Source: Dactylorhiza incarnata (taxonomy: Eukaryota > Streptophyta > Magnoliopsida > Asparagales > Orchidaceae). From it: DNA of 64,000 nt. Under the pieces are notes generated by a model. That model searched no databases. It was not told the DNA's origin and saw nothing but the letters and a program-made list of their open reading frames with translations. Where the stretch lies: NCBI GenBank assembly GCA_033032865.1, contig JAWHQI010000016.1, positions 19,207,001 through 19,271,000 of the forward strand, read 5' to 3'. Below are positions 11,522 to 21,965 of this stretch, piece after piece (position 1 is the first letter of the stretch; the number at the start of each line of letters is the position of its first letter). The position numbers and the translations under genes are program-made.

Positions 11522-12602
11522 TAGGTTGTGTTGAGTTCTATCTCGACACCATCCTTACTCTAAGATCGGTAGGTTATCCGTCCTCTAGTCGGTGCGTTCG
11601 TTAGCACGGTCAAAATCTGAAAATTTTCGGATTGGTCTGCGTTTAGTAAAAACTCAGAAAGTTAAAACTTGTCAGAAAAATCTGAAATTTTTTCTGTAGC
11701 TTCCTGCACGTATTTCCAGCAACATTAAAACTGAAACTTTTTCGATTCGTCCTCGTTAGGTCGGCCTGAAAATTAGAAACGTCGTAATTCTGTCCAGGTG
11801 GAGTGCGAATAGCGGTCTGAAATCTGAATTTTTTGTCGAAAATCAGAAAAAAAAAAATTCTGGACAATCCTCACTCTATTGTCAGCATTAAAATAAAATA
11901 AAAAAAAAATTATTAATCTTAATTGATACCATCCTAATTTATTTCTTACCGTAGGACGCCGACAAATAATCAATCTTGCACGATTTCTTTCCAAAACAAC
12001 CAAATCTTAATTAATCTTGCACGATTCCTTTCCAAAACAACCAAATCTTAATTAATCTTGCACGATTTGTTTCCAAAAATAATTAATTTTCAAAATCGGG
12101 CTTGCGAATAGCGGCATAAAACTTAATTGGCACAATCCTAAATTATATCTTATCTTAGCTAGGAATTCAAAATTGAAAATTCAAAATTTAAAATTCAAAA
12201 TTCAAATTCAAAATTCAAATTTTGAAATTGAAAATTCAAATTCAAAATTCAAATTTTGAAATTCAAAATTCAAATTTTGGAAATTCAAAATTCAAATTCA
12301 AAATTCAAATTCAAAATTCAAATTTTTGAAATTCAAAATTCAAATTTCAAAATTCAAACTTTTGAAATCCAAAAATTCAAATTCAAAATTCAAACTTTTG
12401 AAATTCAAAATTCAAATTTTTGAAATTCAAATTTCAACTTCAAAATTCAAAATTTTGAAATTCAAAATTTAAATTCAAAATTCAAATTTTTGAAATTCAA
12501 AATTCAAATTCAAAATTCAAATTTTTGAAATTCAAAATTCAAATTTATGCTTGTAACGGCCTAAAATCTGAAATATTTTAGTATTGTGTTCACACTCTTA
12601 GG
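11522..12602 (+). other. G1 leader, non-coding
   Basis: No gag is found. The 3' part is the AT-rich array listed separately. Before it there are short direct repeats around 11975-12070 ('AATCTTGCACGATT...CCAAAACAACCAAATCTTAATT' type). Minus-strand ORFs here (11643-12003) have no recognisable content. Confidence 0.6.
12173..12545. repeat. AAATTC/GAATTT low-complexity array
   Basis: About 370 bp made almost only of AATTCAAA, TTGAAATTC and related words, nearly free of G and C except in these words. It can pair with itself at many registers. It lies in the G1 leader just before the protease remnant. Confidence 0.9.
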
Positions 12603-12971
12603 ATGACTAGAGAGACCCCCCGAACTCTAACCACTATTCCTCAGGATGGAGTGTCACACCCCACTAATAAAAGTTATAACACTAAACCTCGAGCGTTAGA
12701 TAAAGGGTGGGACACCGTTGCAAGAGTGATTAGGTTTGACCGTGACATAACAAGAAAATTTTCGAAAAATTTTAAGCACGGTGAGAAGTGGTGCAAACTA
12801 GTTGTCGATAGTATTTGCCGCATGAATGTCATTTCTGAAAATGCTATCACGAGGATGTGTTTGACCACCGAGCCGCACCCCCGTCCCTATCAGCTTGTGT
12901 GTTCTGACGAGAGCACTGTTTTAGTGTCTAGGCGATGTTTGGTGCCCCTCACCAGAGCATGTTTGGTGTGA
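12603..12971 (+). pseudogene. G1 protease domain with broken active site
   Basis: A 122-codon ORF. Residues about 62-118 match the Gypsy aspartic protease pattern (WCKLVVDS, NVISENAI, EPHPRPYQL, CLVPL), but the active site reads DSI instead of DSG, so catalysis is not expected. The N-terminal 60 residues are not recognised. A one-base frameshift near 12950 separates it from the next ORF, which carries the protease tail (CHVLLGRPW). The start codon is only the first ATG in frame; gag that would normally lie upstream is missing. Confidence 0.75.
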
Positions 12972-12981
12972 TGTCCTTCCT

Positions 12982-15081
12982 ATGAAGGATTGTCATGTAT
13001 TGCTAGGACGCCCATGGCTTTCTGACCATGTGGTCATCCACGATGACCATGACAACACGATAGAATTCCAACATAATGGTCAGCTTATCACTCTTAGGTC
13101 CACTCCGCCTAAGACGCCTTTGGTCCCACCTGGAAGTACTTGTAGCTCTACTGAGTCGACACCACCGTGCCTAGCAACGAAAGAGGATTTTGACACTGTT
13201 AGTCAAAATCGGCCTATAGACTGTATTAGCCCCTCCGAAACGAACACATTAGGCTTAATCGTTAAAGCTGAGGCTGACCCTATTAATCCAAGCCTTTCTA
13301 AGGACAATATTGTCACTGCTGAAACAACCACGCTTAGCTTAGTATGTGAGACTGAGGTTGCCCTGATTAGTCGACCTTTACTTGATCCCATTATCTTTAG
13401 GGAGCCTCCTGTTGGTCATCCCGAGATCATTCCGGAGGTTGTTAAAAATTCTGAGATAGAGCCGAGTGATTCCGATGATGTTGGTGAGAAGGCTGAGGAG
13501 ATGGGGCGACCCTTATTAGCTCCTCACACTCTTGATAGCGGGATTAGGGCTAGTGAGTTTCCTGTATCTTCTAGTGGGGAGGATAAGTGGTCCAATCCGT
13601 TATCTGTTGGTAGTAGTTGTGCGGGCACATTCTCTGCACTAGCGGACCATATGCTAGTGTTAGCTCCCCTGTTGAACCGTCACCCATTTATGATTGCTTG
13701 GGTCCCCCCTAATTCAGTCCCGACCTTGATGTATGGTATGGAACCCATTACCACCGCGGGACGAGATGAGTGGTTTCGTTGGGTTGTCCTTCCTATGCTA
13801 GTTGACCATAAATTTTGGGATCGACCTAGGCTTCGTGCTCCCGATACCACTCCCTTTGAGAGTGCTAGCATTTTTGAATCTAGTCTTGGGAACGAAGTTA
13901 TGAACTTTTTAACATTCTTATCTCCCAAAGACCCCGCTGCTATAGTTCGTGCGACTACCCATCCTACGATGACCTTGGATTTAAAATTATATAATGAATT
14001 AGCAGGTGTTCCAAGAAGTCTTATCTCACCCGAACGTGATAACTTGGTGTTAACCGACCCACTTGGGTCCATTCACTCTGTTGTCACCGCACCCGTTGGA
14101 GAATCCCGCATAGAACTAAATTCCAAAAATCGGTCCACCGGTCTGTCTCCGAACGAGATTGTTCACGGGTACAAGGCCCATGTGCCTCTTGACTTGGTTC
14201 TGTTGCCCCCAACGAACAAGACAAGTCATTTCGCACAATCCTTCGCCCAACATATTCATGACTTACATGCACGTATACGAGCTACCTTGACTGCTCAATA
14301 CGATTCTTACCAGGCGCACACCAATATACATCGGAGAGTGTCACACTTCAAGGTTGGCGATTTGGTTTTAGTACGATTAGTTCCCGAGCGTTTGCCATCT
14401 GGCACCGTTAAAAAGTTAGCACCTAAGCGCGCCGGCCCTTTTCGGATCATCGAGAAAATAGGTGACAACGCTTTTGTTTTGGATTTGCCTGCCGAATGGG
14501 GAATCTCCCCTATTTTTAACGTCTCGGATTTAACGATGTTCGTATCGCCTCCACATGAGTTGAGTTCCTTGACGTCTTCTCCTTCCACCAAATCTTCTAA
14601 TGGGTTGGGGAGTGGTAGTACGAATGACCTCTCTCTATCGGTTCCCACAGGTATTTCACCGGATGGTAAGTCGCATACTTTTATTCCTACTGCTGATATG
14701 TTCCCCAGGTTTCCGAAGACTTTTCTCACTCCGGACATGATACTGTTTGCGGAGCCACATACTACCTCAGAGGGTGCTACTTACCGCTTCCTCATCCGTT
14801 GGCGTGATCGCCCTCCTTCAGACGATTCTTGGGTCCTCGCGACGGAGCTTCAACGACTGGATGCTGATCTTCTCCGCCGCTACCTCTCGGACCACGCATC
14901 GGAGATGCTTGATTTTGAGTGGGGGAGGATTGATGGCGCGTTCCCTCCGACACTCCTTGATGATGATGACCCGGCTGCCGAGGCACTGCGCCACAAAGAT
15001 CCGAGGTGCCATGTTGATGCTGAAGGAAGTCCGCGTTATAATCTCCGCCCGCGGCGTGCCAAAACCGCCATGAAAATTTAA
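12982..15081 (+). CDS. G1 unbroken 699-codon ORF: protease tail, unknown block, integrase C-terminus, chromodomain-like segment
   Basis: Open for 2.1 kb. Residues 3-15 (DCHVLLGRPW) are the end of the aspartic protease. Residues about 60-375 match nothing I recognise: acidic and Ser/Thr/Pro-rich at first, then a more globular-looking part (about 200-375) with many Trp, Met, Pro and Phe. Residues about 378-405 (NRSTGLSPNEIVHGYKAHVP) resume the integrase core just before its end; 456-520 are the GPY/F-type C-terminal domain (FKVGDLVLVRL, GPFRIIEKIG, NVSDLTMF). Residues about 587-636 resemble a chromodomain (FLIRWRDRPPSDDSWV). The basic tail RYNLRPRRAK is encoded inside the 3' LTR. RT and RNase H are absent. 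Being open over such length in a young element, it may be expressed, but the ATG used here follows a frameshift. Confidence 0.8.
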   Translation: MKDCHVLLGRPWLSDHVVIHDDHDNTIEFQHNGQLITLRSTPPKTPLVPPGSTCSSTESTPPCLATKEDFDTVSQNRPIDCISPSETNTLGLIVKAEADPINPSLSKDNIVTAETTTLSLVCETEVALISRPLLDPIIFREPPVGHPEIIPEVVKNSEIEPSDSDDVGEKAEEMGRPLLAPHTLDSGIRASEFPVSSSGEDKWSNPLSVGSSCAGTFSALADHMLVLAPLLNRHPFMIAWVPPNSVPTLMYGMEPITTAGRDEWFRWVVLPMLVDHKFWDRPRLRAPDTTPFESASIFESSLGNEVMNFLTFLSPKDPAAIVRATTHPTMTLDLKLYNELAGVPRSLISPERDNLVLTDPLGSIHSVVTAPVGESRIELNSKNRSTGLSPNEIVHGYKAHVPLDLVLLPPTNKTSHFAQSFAQHIHDLHARIRATLTAQYDSYQAHTNIHRRVSHFKVGDLVLVRLVPERLPSGTVKKLAPKRAGPFRIIEKIGDNAFVLDLPAEWGISPIFNVSDLTMFVSPPHELSSLTSSPSTKSSNGLGSGSTNDLSLSVPTGISPDGKSHTFIPTADMFPRFPKTFLTPDMILFAEPHTTSEGATYRFLIRWRDRPPSDDSWVLATELQRLDADLLRRYLSDHASEMLDFEWGRIDGAFPPTLLDDDDPAAEALRHKDPRCHVDAEGSPRYNLRPRRAKTAMKI
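14917..14930 (+). promoter_or_regulatory. Polypurine tract of G1
   Basis: GAGTGGGGGAGGAT directly before the 3' LTR. It lies inside the 699-codon ORF. Confidence 0.8.
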
Positions 15082-16097
15082 CTTTTATTCATGCACTTTT
15101 ATTTTATATTAATAAATATAAAATTATTTCATGCTAGATGATAATTTTATATTTATTAAAGTGGTTGTAATTTTAATTTTGAACTCTTTATTTATTTTGG
15201 TGTGTATTTAACCTTACGGATGGATAAGATTTTATCTCCATCATGGATGGTTAAGATTTTGTGTAAACTCCTATTTAAGGAGGTCTTTATGAAGGAATGA
15301 CAATAATTGAAGAACAAAAAAACCAAACCCTATTTCCCCTTGGAAATTTCGGCCACAAGGAGTTCTCCCTCCTAGCCGCCGCCCCCCCTCTTGGTGTGAC
15401 TCCAAGGCCGCCTCCCTCCATCCTCTTCGGTGCGACTCCGGCGAGACTTCCGTGGTGCGACTCCAAGGAAGAAAGGGTGCTTCTCCGTTCGGTGCGACGC
15501 CGGTGGAATCGTGGAGAGAGAGATTCTCCCACCTTATCTTGTGTGTTCATCTTCTTGGTTGGGTAACCCCTCTCCTTGTTAGTGATTCTTTCTACGCTTT
15601 AGTTTGTGGAGGTTTTGTCGAATCGTTTTATCCGCGATCTTAAATCTTTTCGCTTGCAAGATCTGAAATAATAGTGTTGTTATTAAATCTCTTGTTGTTC
15701 GGATCGGGTAGATCCGGTGCGGGAGCGAAACTCGGCCTAGCCTTGGTTTGCTCTCCAAGATTGGCGCACTTAGCGTTAACAAGGGAGTTAATCTCAACTA
15801 AAGCTTTATCGCCGCTTGAATGTTCACCGCCGCTCCAAAATATTGTCGCTGCGTTTTGAAATGAATCGATTGATGGAATAGATGGTTGTGTAGGTGCGGT
15901 GAGTTGTGTGCTTGTTGGAGAGGTAGGTCCTAAGAACGTTGTATCGAGCCCCGCATATTTTTTCTCCATCGGATTTGGGAGCCAACCGACCCCTTTTCGT
16001 TCGCTTTTGGTCGGAGCCCTCCTATGTTATTTTAATTTCTGTGATGAATGTCTTTTCGTTAGCGTAACGTACACGTTGTCACGGTACCCCTACATCA
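14931..16097 (+). repeat. 3' LTR of G1
   Basis: Same length as the 5' LTR and differing at about eight positions by eye. The first 151 bp encode the C-terminus of the upstream ORF (stop at 15079-15081). Followed by the GGTTC target duplication at 16098-16102. Confidence 0.93.
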
Positions 16098-16192
16098 GGT
16101 TCACATCCCTCCAGGAAAGAGGTTGACCATTCAACTCTTTGGTAGATGGGTAAGACAGATCAAAAGAAAAAATTCTTCCTACTCAACCATCT

Positions 16193-16591
16193 GTGGTTGT
16201 TTCATCTGTATCTTCTTCTCCACTCTCCTTATCTGAGGCTCTTATTCCTCATGTGAACACCTCAATTCCTTCTTCTACTGATGATGATATTCCCACTCAT
16301 CTTGATTCTCATACTAATGTTTTTACATCCTCTCCATCATCTCCACTGTATCCTGCTCATCCTGAGGTTCCTTTTGTCTCACCCAGGGTGACTATTTCCA
16401 CTTCCACAATTTCTCCTATTGACTTTTACACCATTATGTCTATCATTATATCCATTTCATCTATGTTGAAAGCTGAGATAGCACACTTTTCACAACAGTT
16501 CTCTGCTATGTCTATCTCTTTACACACAAATAACTTCTCTTCAACAGCTATATACACTGCCTCGAAATACAACTTCATCTTCTTTCACTAG
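16193..16591 (+). pseudogene. Extra ORF of Copia A, Ser/Thr/Pro-rich part
   Basis: A 132-codon ORF in the Copia A sequence that resumes after G1. Very rich in Ser, Thr and Pro, with hydrophobic stretches around residues 80-100 (IMSIIISISSML). It resembles no gag-pol domain. Its place after the pol region fits the extra (env-like) ORF known in SIRE-type elements, but I see no signal peptide or clear transmembrane pair. The frame passes into 16599-17063 with a short break. Confidence 0.4.
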
Positions 16592-16598
16592 GAAGTTC

Positions 16599-17063
16599 TT
16601 GATTTCTCTGGCAGATAAAATCAAGAAGGGGGAGAAAGTCTGCTCTCCTAGCAGAATTCCTAGTGATACTACCCACTCTTCTGATCATGGTGTTCCTAAT
16701 ACAAATGTTCAAGCTGATCTGCATAGTGATGATGATATACATACTTTCATTGATACTGTACTCAACCTTGAGAATACTTTCTCATCTCAACAGGATGTCT
16801 CTCTGCCACTTCATCAGGGGGAGTCACCAGTTGTTGCATTAACAACCTTAGCTGATATTGCTCTTTCACAAAAGGGGTCACTATCTCTGGAGAATGTATC
16901 TGTTTCTACTAAAGTAATATCTCAGGGGGAGATTGTTGTATATTCCAGTCATGAAAGGACTGTAACCCCTTCTCCATCTAAGGTCTTAACAACCTATTCC
17001 AGAAAAAGGTCTAGATCTTCTGAAGCACTCATCTATTTTATCACATGGAGAGATGGTCTATGA
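16599..17063 (+). pseudogene. Extra ORF of Copia A, second part
   Basis: A 154-codon ORF with acidic and Ser-rich composition, repeated LPLHQGES/SQGEIV-like phrases and a basic patch TTYSRKRSRSSE near its end. It is cut by the insertion of Copia D at 17062/17063 and appears to continue after 21970 (GEPSTYGECVLMSKK, EIHLSTPLVPLVDML). Function is not recognised. The stop lies in Copia D sequence, so the true protein would be longer. Confidence 0.4.
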
Positions 17064-17160
17064 GTCGAACGTAATTGATCAGATTGGAATGCCCTAAACC
17101 GGGCGTACATATATAGTTCCAAAATGAAAAAACATAAAAACATAATAATTATATTCAACT
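17063..17160 (-). repeat. 3' LTR of Copia D (98 bp)
   Basis: Plus strand AGTCGAACGTAATTG...TATTCAACT. I see no difference from the copy at 21868-21965. The polypurine tract lies next to it at 17161-17172 (CTCCCCCTCAAG on the plus strand). Confidence 0.93.
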
Positions 17161-18393
17161 CTCCCCCTCAAGTTGGGAATATATATTGATCATTCCCAAC
17201 TTGTTTGTGTTGTCCTTGAAGTTGTCGCTGTATAAACCCTTGGTGAAGACGTCCGCAAGCTGATCGGATGAGTTCACAAAAGGAGTGCAGATATTCCCTT
17301 TGTCTAGGTGATCCTTGATGAAATGTCTATCAACTTCCACATGTTTGGTTCTATCATGTTGCACTGGATTGTGCGCAATACTGATGGCGGCTTTGTTGTC
17401 GCAGTAGATCGTGATAGGATTGTTCCCCTGAAGGCCAATGTCCCGAAGGAGAGTCCTCAACCACAATCCTTCACAAACACCTTGTGCCATTGCCCTATAC
17501 TCTGCCTCTGCACTTGATCGAGCTACCACATTTTGCTTCTTGCTCCTCCATGAAACGAGGTTGCCTCCCACAAAAGTGCAGTACCCTGTAGTTGATTTTC
17601 TGTCATCTTGACTACCAGCCCAATCAGCATCTGTAAACACTTCAACTTCTAAAGATTGGCCGTTTTTGAAAAGGATCCCACGGCCGGGTGCCTTTTTGAG
17701 ATACCATAGCACTCTAAAGTCCGCCTGCAGATGACGAATGGAAGGAGAATGCATATACCTACTTAGGATCCCCACAGCATACGTAATGTCAGGACGAGTA
17801 TGGGACAGGTATATGAGTCGTCCAACCAAACGTTGGTATTTTGAGACATCCACCTTTTCTCCACTAGTATCTGCATCAATTTTGTGATTAGCCTCAATGG
17901 GGGTGTCCACGGGTGCACACCCAAGCATCCCAGTCTCTTCAAGAAGATCTAGAGTATACTTTCTTTGGGAGATGAAGATCCCTTGTTGAGACCTTGCCAC
18001 TTCAATTCCCAAGAAATATTTCAGCTTTCCCAGGTCTTTAACTTCAAATTCCTTGCTCAGTTGTTCCTTCAAGTAAATGATCTCCTCCATGTGATCCCCG
18101 GTAATGATGATGTCGTCCACATACACAATAAGAATAGAGACCTGGGCACCTTTTCTCTTAATAAAGAGTGTGTGGTCAGCATGACTTTGAGTGTACCCAA
18201 GTTGAAGCATGAACTTGTAAAAACGCCCAAACCACGCCCTCGGAGACTGTTTTAAGCCGTACAGAGATTTTAGAACCCGGCACACCTTCCCCTTGGACCC
18301 TTTGATAACAGAGCCCGGCGGAATATCCATGTATACCTCCTCCAGATCATCATTCAAAAAAGCATTCTTGATATCTAGCTGAAGTAGTTCCTA
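17155..18393 (-). pseudogene. Copia D reverse transcriptase and RNase H
   Basis: A 400-codon ORF (17155-18357), preceded in the same frame by more RT sequence up to a TAG stop at 18391-18393 where relatives have Trp. RT motifs: FLNDDLEEVYMDIPPG near the start, SLYGLKQSPRAWF at about 31-43, the catalytic YVDD at 79-82, KYFLGIEV at 113-120. RNase H motifs: TDADWAGSQDDRKSTTGYC at 242-260 with catalytic Asp, SSAEAEYRAM at 281-290, YCDNKAAISIAHNP at 318-331. Length and motif spacing are normal for Copia. The ORF ends within 6 bp of the 3' LTR, as usual. Catalytic residues all look intact; only the upstream stop and frameshift separate it from integrase. Confidence 0.92.
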
Positions 18394-18612
18394 TCTACGA
18401 CTTGCAGCAACAGAAAAAAGAACGCGGATTGAGTTCATCTTAGCAACAGGAGCAAAGGTCTCCTGGTAGTCAATGCCCTGGGCCTGGGTATATCCCTGAG
18501 CCACCAAACGAGCTTTATACCGCTCCACAACACCATCTTGGTTTTGTTTAACTGTGAATACCCAACGGGATCCGACCGTTCGCTCCCTGGAGGAAGGCTC
18601 ACCAGCTGCCAT
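18391..18612 (-). pseudogene. Copia D RT N-terminal segment after frameshift
   Basis: [18 protein letters not shown] and [20 protein letters not shown] are the standard start of Copia RT. The segment is in the same frame as 17155-18357 but is separated from it by the TAG at 18391-18393, and from the gag-integrase frame by a one-base shift near 18575. Confidence 0.9.
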
Positions 18613-21494
18613 GTTTTATTCTTGTTCAGGGCACGCAATTCCTCCTCCATTGCCGCTTTCCATTCAGGTATCTGAGCAGCCTCCTGCCATGTCTTAGGGA
18701 TAACAATAGATGAAAGAGAAGAAACAAAGGCTTGATGTGCCTGAGAAAGGTGATCATAACGAATGTAGTTGGCAATGGGATGTTTAGTGCTACCCTTCTT
18801 ACCTATAAGACGGGCAAGAGGAATATGGAGGTCGTCATCAGAATCTGGGCTGGAGGCATTCACCGGTACTGGCGGAACATCTTCAGTCTGCACATGCTCA
18901 ACAGTCGTGGGACGACGGGAGTATGTGTATATGATCGGAGGAGCGGAGGTAGAAGGAACAGGTGCAGGTGGCGGAACGGGATCAGGTGGAGGAGCAGGAA
19001 CAAAAGGATGAGTAGCACAAATCGGAAGCGGGGAGTCGGTCATCTCGGCACCAGTACTAATCATCTCCCCCTGACGAGGACCAAAGTACGACTCCCCCTC
19101 ACGAAAGGTGACATCGACAGTACAATAATACCGACGTGTCGGAGGGTGATAACATCTATACCCTTTGGTGGTAGAAGAATAACCAACAAAAACACATCGA
19201 AGGGACCGCGCATCAAGTTTATCACGATGCGGGGTATGGACATGAACAAAACACACGGAGCCGAAGATACGAGGGGGAAGATGAGAGGTGTGGACAATGT
19301 GTTTTTGTTCTAGGCGAGAGAGAGACGTAGCAAACGAGGGAGCACGGGACGGAAGGCGGTTAATGAGATGTGCGGCGGTAAGAACAGCATCCCCCCAATA
19401 GGATTTAGGGAGGTGCATAGAAAGAAGTAAGCACCGGGCCACCTCCAACAACTGCCGATTCTTCCGTTCGGCCACCCCATTTTGAGTGGAGGTGTGGACA
19501 CATGTAGTTTGATGGATTATACCATGGTCCACAAGATAAGCCCCAAAGACACCGCGATCGTCATATTCTCCACCATTATCACTACGTAACACACGTATTG
19601 TGCCTCCGAATTGTTGGACCACCATCTTATGAAAGTTTTGAAAGCAAGAAAGAACGTCACTTTTCTTTTTAAGCATATAAAGCCAAGTAGTGCGAGAGTA
19701 GCAATCAATAAACGTTACAAACCATCTAAATCCAGATAAAGAGAGAACAGGGGATGGACCCCAAACATTAGAGTGAATAACATCAAATGGATACAGACTA
19801 GGGACAGACAAATGAGTAGAACGACACCGTACATGTTTAGATTGTTCACAAGCATCACAAGAAAATGACGGAAGTAAATGATGAAAAGCAGGAAACAATT
19901 TAGTAAGATATAAAGGAGAAGGGTGGCCAAGGCGCTGATGCCATCGTCGAAGATCATCAAGAGTCGGAGATCTGGTGGAAGATAGGGCACTGGGAGAAGA
20001 CTGGTTCAGCAAGTACAGGCCGCCGATATTCCTACCACTGCCAAGTGTCCGCCTCGTAGCCAGATCCTGAAAAACACAAACATCAGGAAAGAATGTCACA
20101 GAACAGTGTAATGAGTTAGTCAAGTGACTAATAGAGAGTAAATTTCTGGGAAAAGAAGGAACATGTAAAACAGAGGAAAGTGATAGGTCAGGAGAACATG
20201 GAACTGTCCCTTTACCGGCAATGGCAGAGAGGGAGCCATTGGCAGCAATAACCTTATCACGACCAGAAAGGGGAGTATAGGAGGTAAAACCTGAGGCAGA
20301 GCCAGTCATGTGGTCGGTCGCACCTGAGTCGATTATCCACTCGGAGGGTGTGGAAGACACGGCATGAGCACTGGACAGACCTGAAGTGGCAACAGCAGCA
20401 TGGGAGGAAGCAGGAGTAGAGTCAGTGTGAGAGCGCAACAAGCGTCGGAAGGCCTCTAACTCAGCGGTAGACAGGCCTCCAGAGGTATCGTCCAGAACGG
20501 CAGTAGAGTGAGCAGAAGACTGAGAGCGGCTATCAGAGGGACGACCACCACCACGGTACCCTCCTCTACCGCGGGTACCAGAGCCCCGACCACTTGGAGC
20601 AAGGTGCGGGTGCAGACGAAAACAAGAGCTTTTGACATGGCCTGTCTTCCCGCAATGACTACAAACAGGGGAAGGACCACGAGTCATACTTGCCAGCGCA
20701 GAGTGATCGGTAGCAGAACCAAGAGTGCGACGGCGATTCTCATCACTGAGGAGCATGCTGAATGCATCCCGAAGGGAGGGAAGAGGCTCACGATGGAGAA
20801 TGTGCAGACGAACAGCATCAAACTCCATGCTAAGGCCCATAAGGAAGACATGAACACGGAAACGGTCTTTATCCTTCTGAAGTGCCACCACATCAACCGT
20901 ACAAGCAGCAGTAAAGGTATTAAAGAAGTCTAACTCCTGATAAAGACGCTCAAACTCAGAGTAGTAGGCGGCAACGGGCATAGTCCCCTGTCTCAATTCC
21001 AGAACACGGCGAGTGAGCTCATATACCTGCATCGAACTGCCTGCCTGGGAGTAAGTATCACGGGCTCTCGTCCAAATATCATATGCGGAGTCCAACAACA
21101 TATAGCTTCGATACACCTGAGGGGACATCGAATGAAGCAGCCACGAGACGACCAACGAATTGTCCGCATCCCATTTGCGCCACGAGGGATCGGAACGTGT
21201 TGGCTCAACAATAGTACCATCAATAAGACCATACAACTGGTGGCTGCGAATCGCATGTTGAGCCGCCCTAGACTATTCCAGGTAATTTGTGCCATCCAAG
21301 GCGACTGTAGTAATCTTCAAAGACTGGCCATGACTCCGAGGAGGATCACCCGAGGAACGATGCAAAGCATCAACCGGAAGAGCCGAAGATGGAGGGGCCA
21401 AAGATCCGGGAAGAGCACCGGATTGAGAAGAGGGAGAAAAAGTGGAAGGATCTGGGCTGGAAGTATCTCCCATAGAGAAAAAAGAAGATCTCAA
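18435..21494 (-). pseudogene. Copia D gag, protease and integrase frame with one stop
   Basis: The frame starts at ATG 21494 and is open to 18435 except for a TAG at 21273-21275 (GTNYLE-stop, where relatives have Trp). Numbering from 21236: gag about 1-185; zinc knuckle CSHCGKTGHVKSSC at 192-205; Gly/Arg-rich linker; protease DSGATDHM at 303-310; integrase zinc region H433, H438, C460, C463; core with SDNGGEYDD at 552-560 and NGVAERKN at 586-593. The first catalytic Asp, normally in the H-S-D-x-W-G-P motif, is Asn (residue 490, codon 19767-19769). After residue about 875 the frame goes wrong through the frameshift into RT. Otherwise well preserved, so decay is very recent. Confidence 0.92.
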
Positions 21495-21855
21495 GAGGAA
21501 TGAGAGAACATCCTACGGGTGCAGACTAAATCTGAAAAACGAAGAGAGCACCCGAGGATGGAAGAGAGGCGTCTCCGGCAGCCCCCATGGAGGACAAAAC
21601 GGCAAGCCGAAAGAGAAGGCGGAAAAAAAGGGCGAGCCCTGCTAATGGAGGAGATGCGTCGGCCGACTGGAGGAGATGCGTCGGCTAACGCATCCAGCCG
21701 CTCACGGCGAGCCCTGCTGGCGGCGAGCAGGCGACGGGAGATCGGCGAGAGGAGCGCGAGCCTTGCTGGCGGCGAGAGGAGCGCAGGAGATCGGCGCGGG
21801 AGACGTCGAGCGGAAGCAGGCGACGCGACAAAGGAGCGGCGGAAATTTCCCTTTC
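21495..21855 (-). other. Copia D 5' leader
   Basis: GC-rich leader between primer site and gag, with short duplications (GGAGATGCGTCGGC; GGCGAGAGGAGCGC; CAGGCGAC). The ORFs seen on both strands here are not recognisable proteins. Confidence 0.6.
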
Positions 21856-21867
21856 GCTCTGATACCA
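21856..21867 (-). promoter_or_regulatory. Primer-binding site (initiator Met tRNA), Copia D
   Basis: Plus-strand GCTCTGATACCA, the reverse of TGGTATCAGAGC, directly next to the 5' LTR with no spacer. Confidence 0.92.
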
Positions 21868-21965
21868 AGTCGAACGTAATTGATCAGATTGGAATGCCCT
21901 AAACCGGGCGTACATATATAGTTCCAAAATGAAAAAACATAAAAACATAATAATTATATTCAACT
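21868..21965 (-). repeat. 5' LTR of Copia D (98 bp)
   Basis: No difference seen from 17063-17160. A TATATATG box lies in the middle on the coding strand. Followed by the target duplication CTATG (21966-21970). Confidence 0.93.

Larger units (their letters stand above)
10340..16097 (+). mobile_element. Gypsy element G1, internally deleted, complete with LTRs and target duplication
   Basis: Two LTRs of 1167 bp (10340-11506 and 14931-16097), TG...CA ends, and perfect 5-bp target duplications GGTTC at 10335-10339 and 16098-16102. I count about eight mismatches between the LTRs (roughly 99.3% identity), so the insertion is young. The internal region is only 3.4 kb: initiator-Met primer site, AT-rich leader, damaged protease, then a 699-codon ORF ending in integrase C-terminus and a chromodomain-like segment. 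Gag, RT, RNase H and the integrase core are missing. It would depend on a helper element to move. Confidence 0.93.
17063..21965 (-). mobile_element. Copia D, young nearly intact element with 98-bp LTRs
   Basis: Minus-strand Copia of 4903 bp. Both LTRs are 98 bp (17063-17160, 21868-21965) and appear identical, with 5-bp target duplications CTATG at 17058-17062 and 21966-21970. These borders give LTR ends AG...CT on the coding strand instead of TG...CA. The gag-pol frame is complete in domain order (gag, zinc knuckle, protease, integrase, RT, RNase H) but carries two TGG-to-TAG stops, one frameshift and a changed integrase residue. It is inserted in the extra ORF of Copia A. Confidence 0.94.

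Noticed and set aside
18732..19313. 193-codon plus-strand ORF
   Set aside because: Antisense to the well-supported integrase frame of Copia D.
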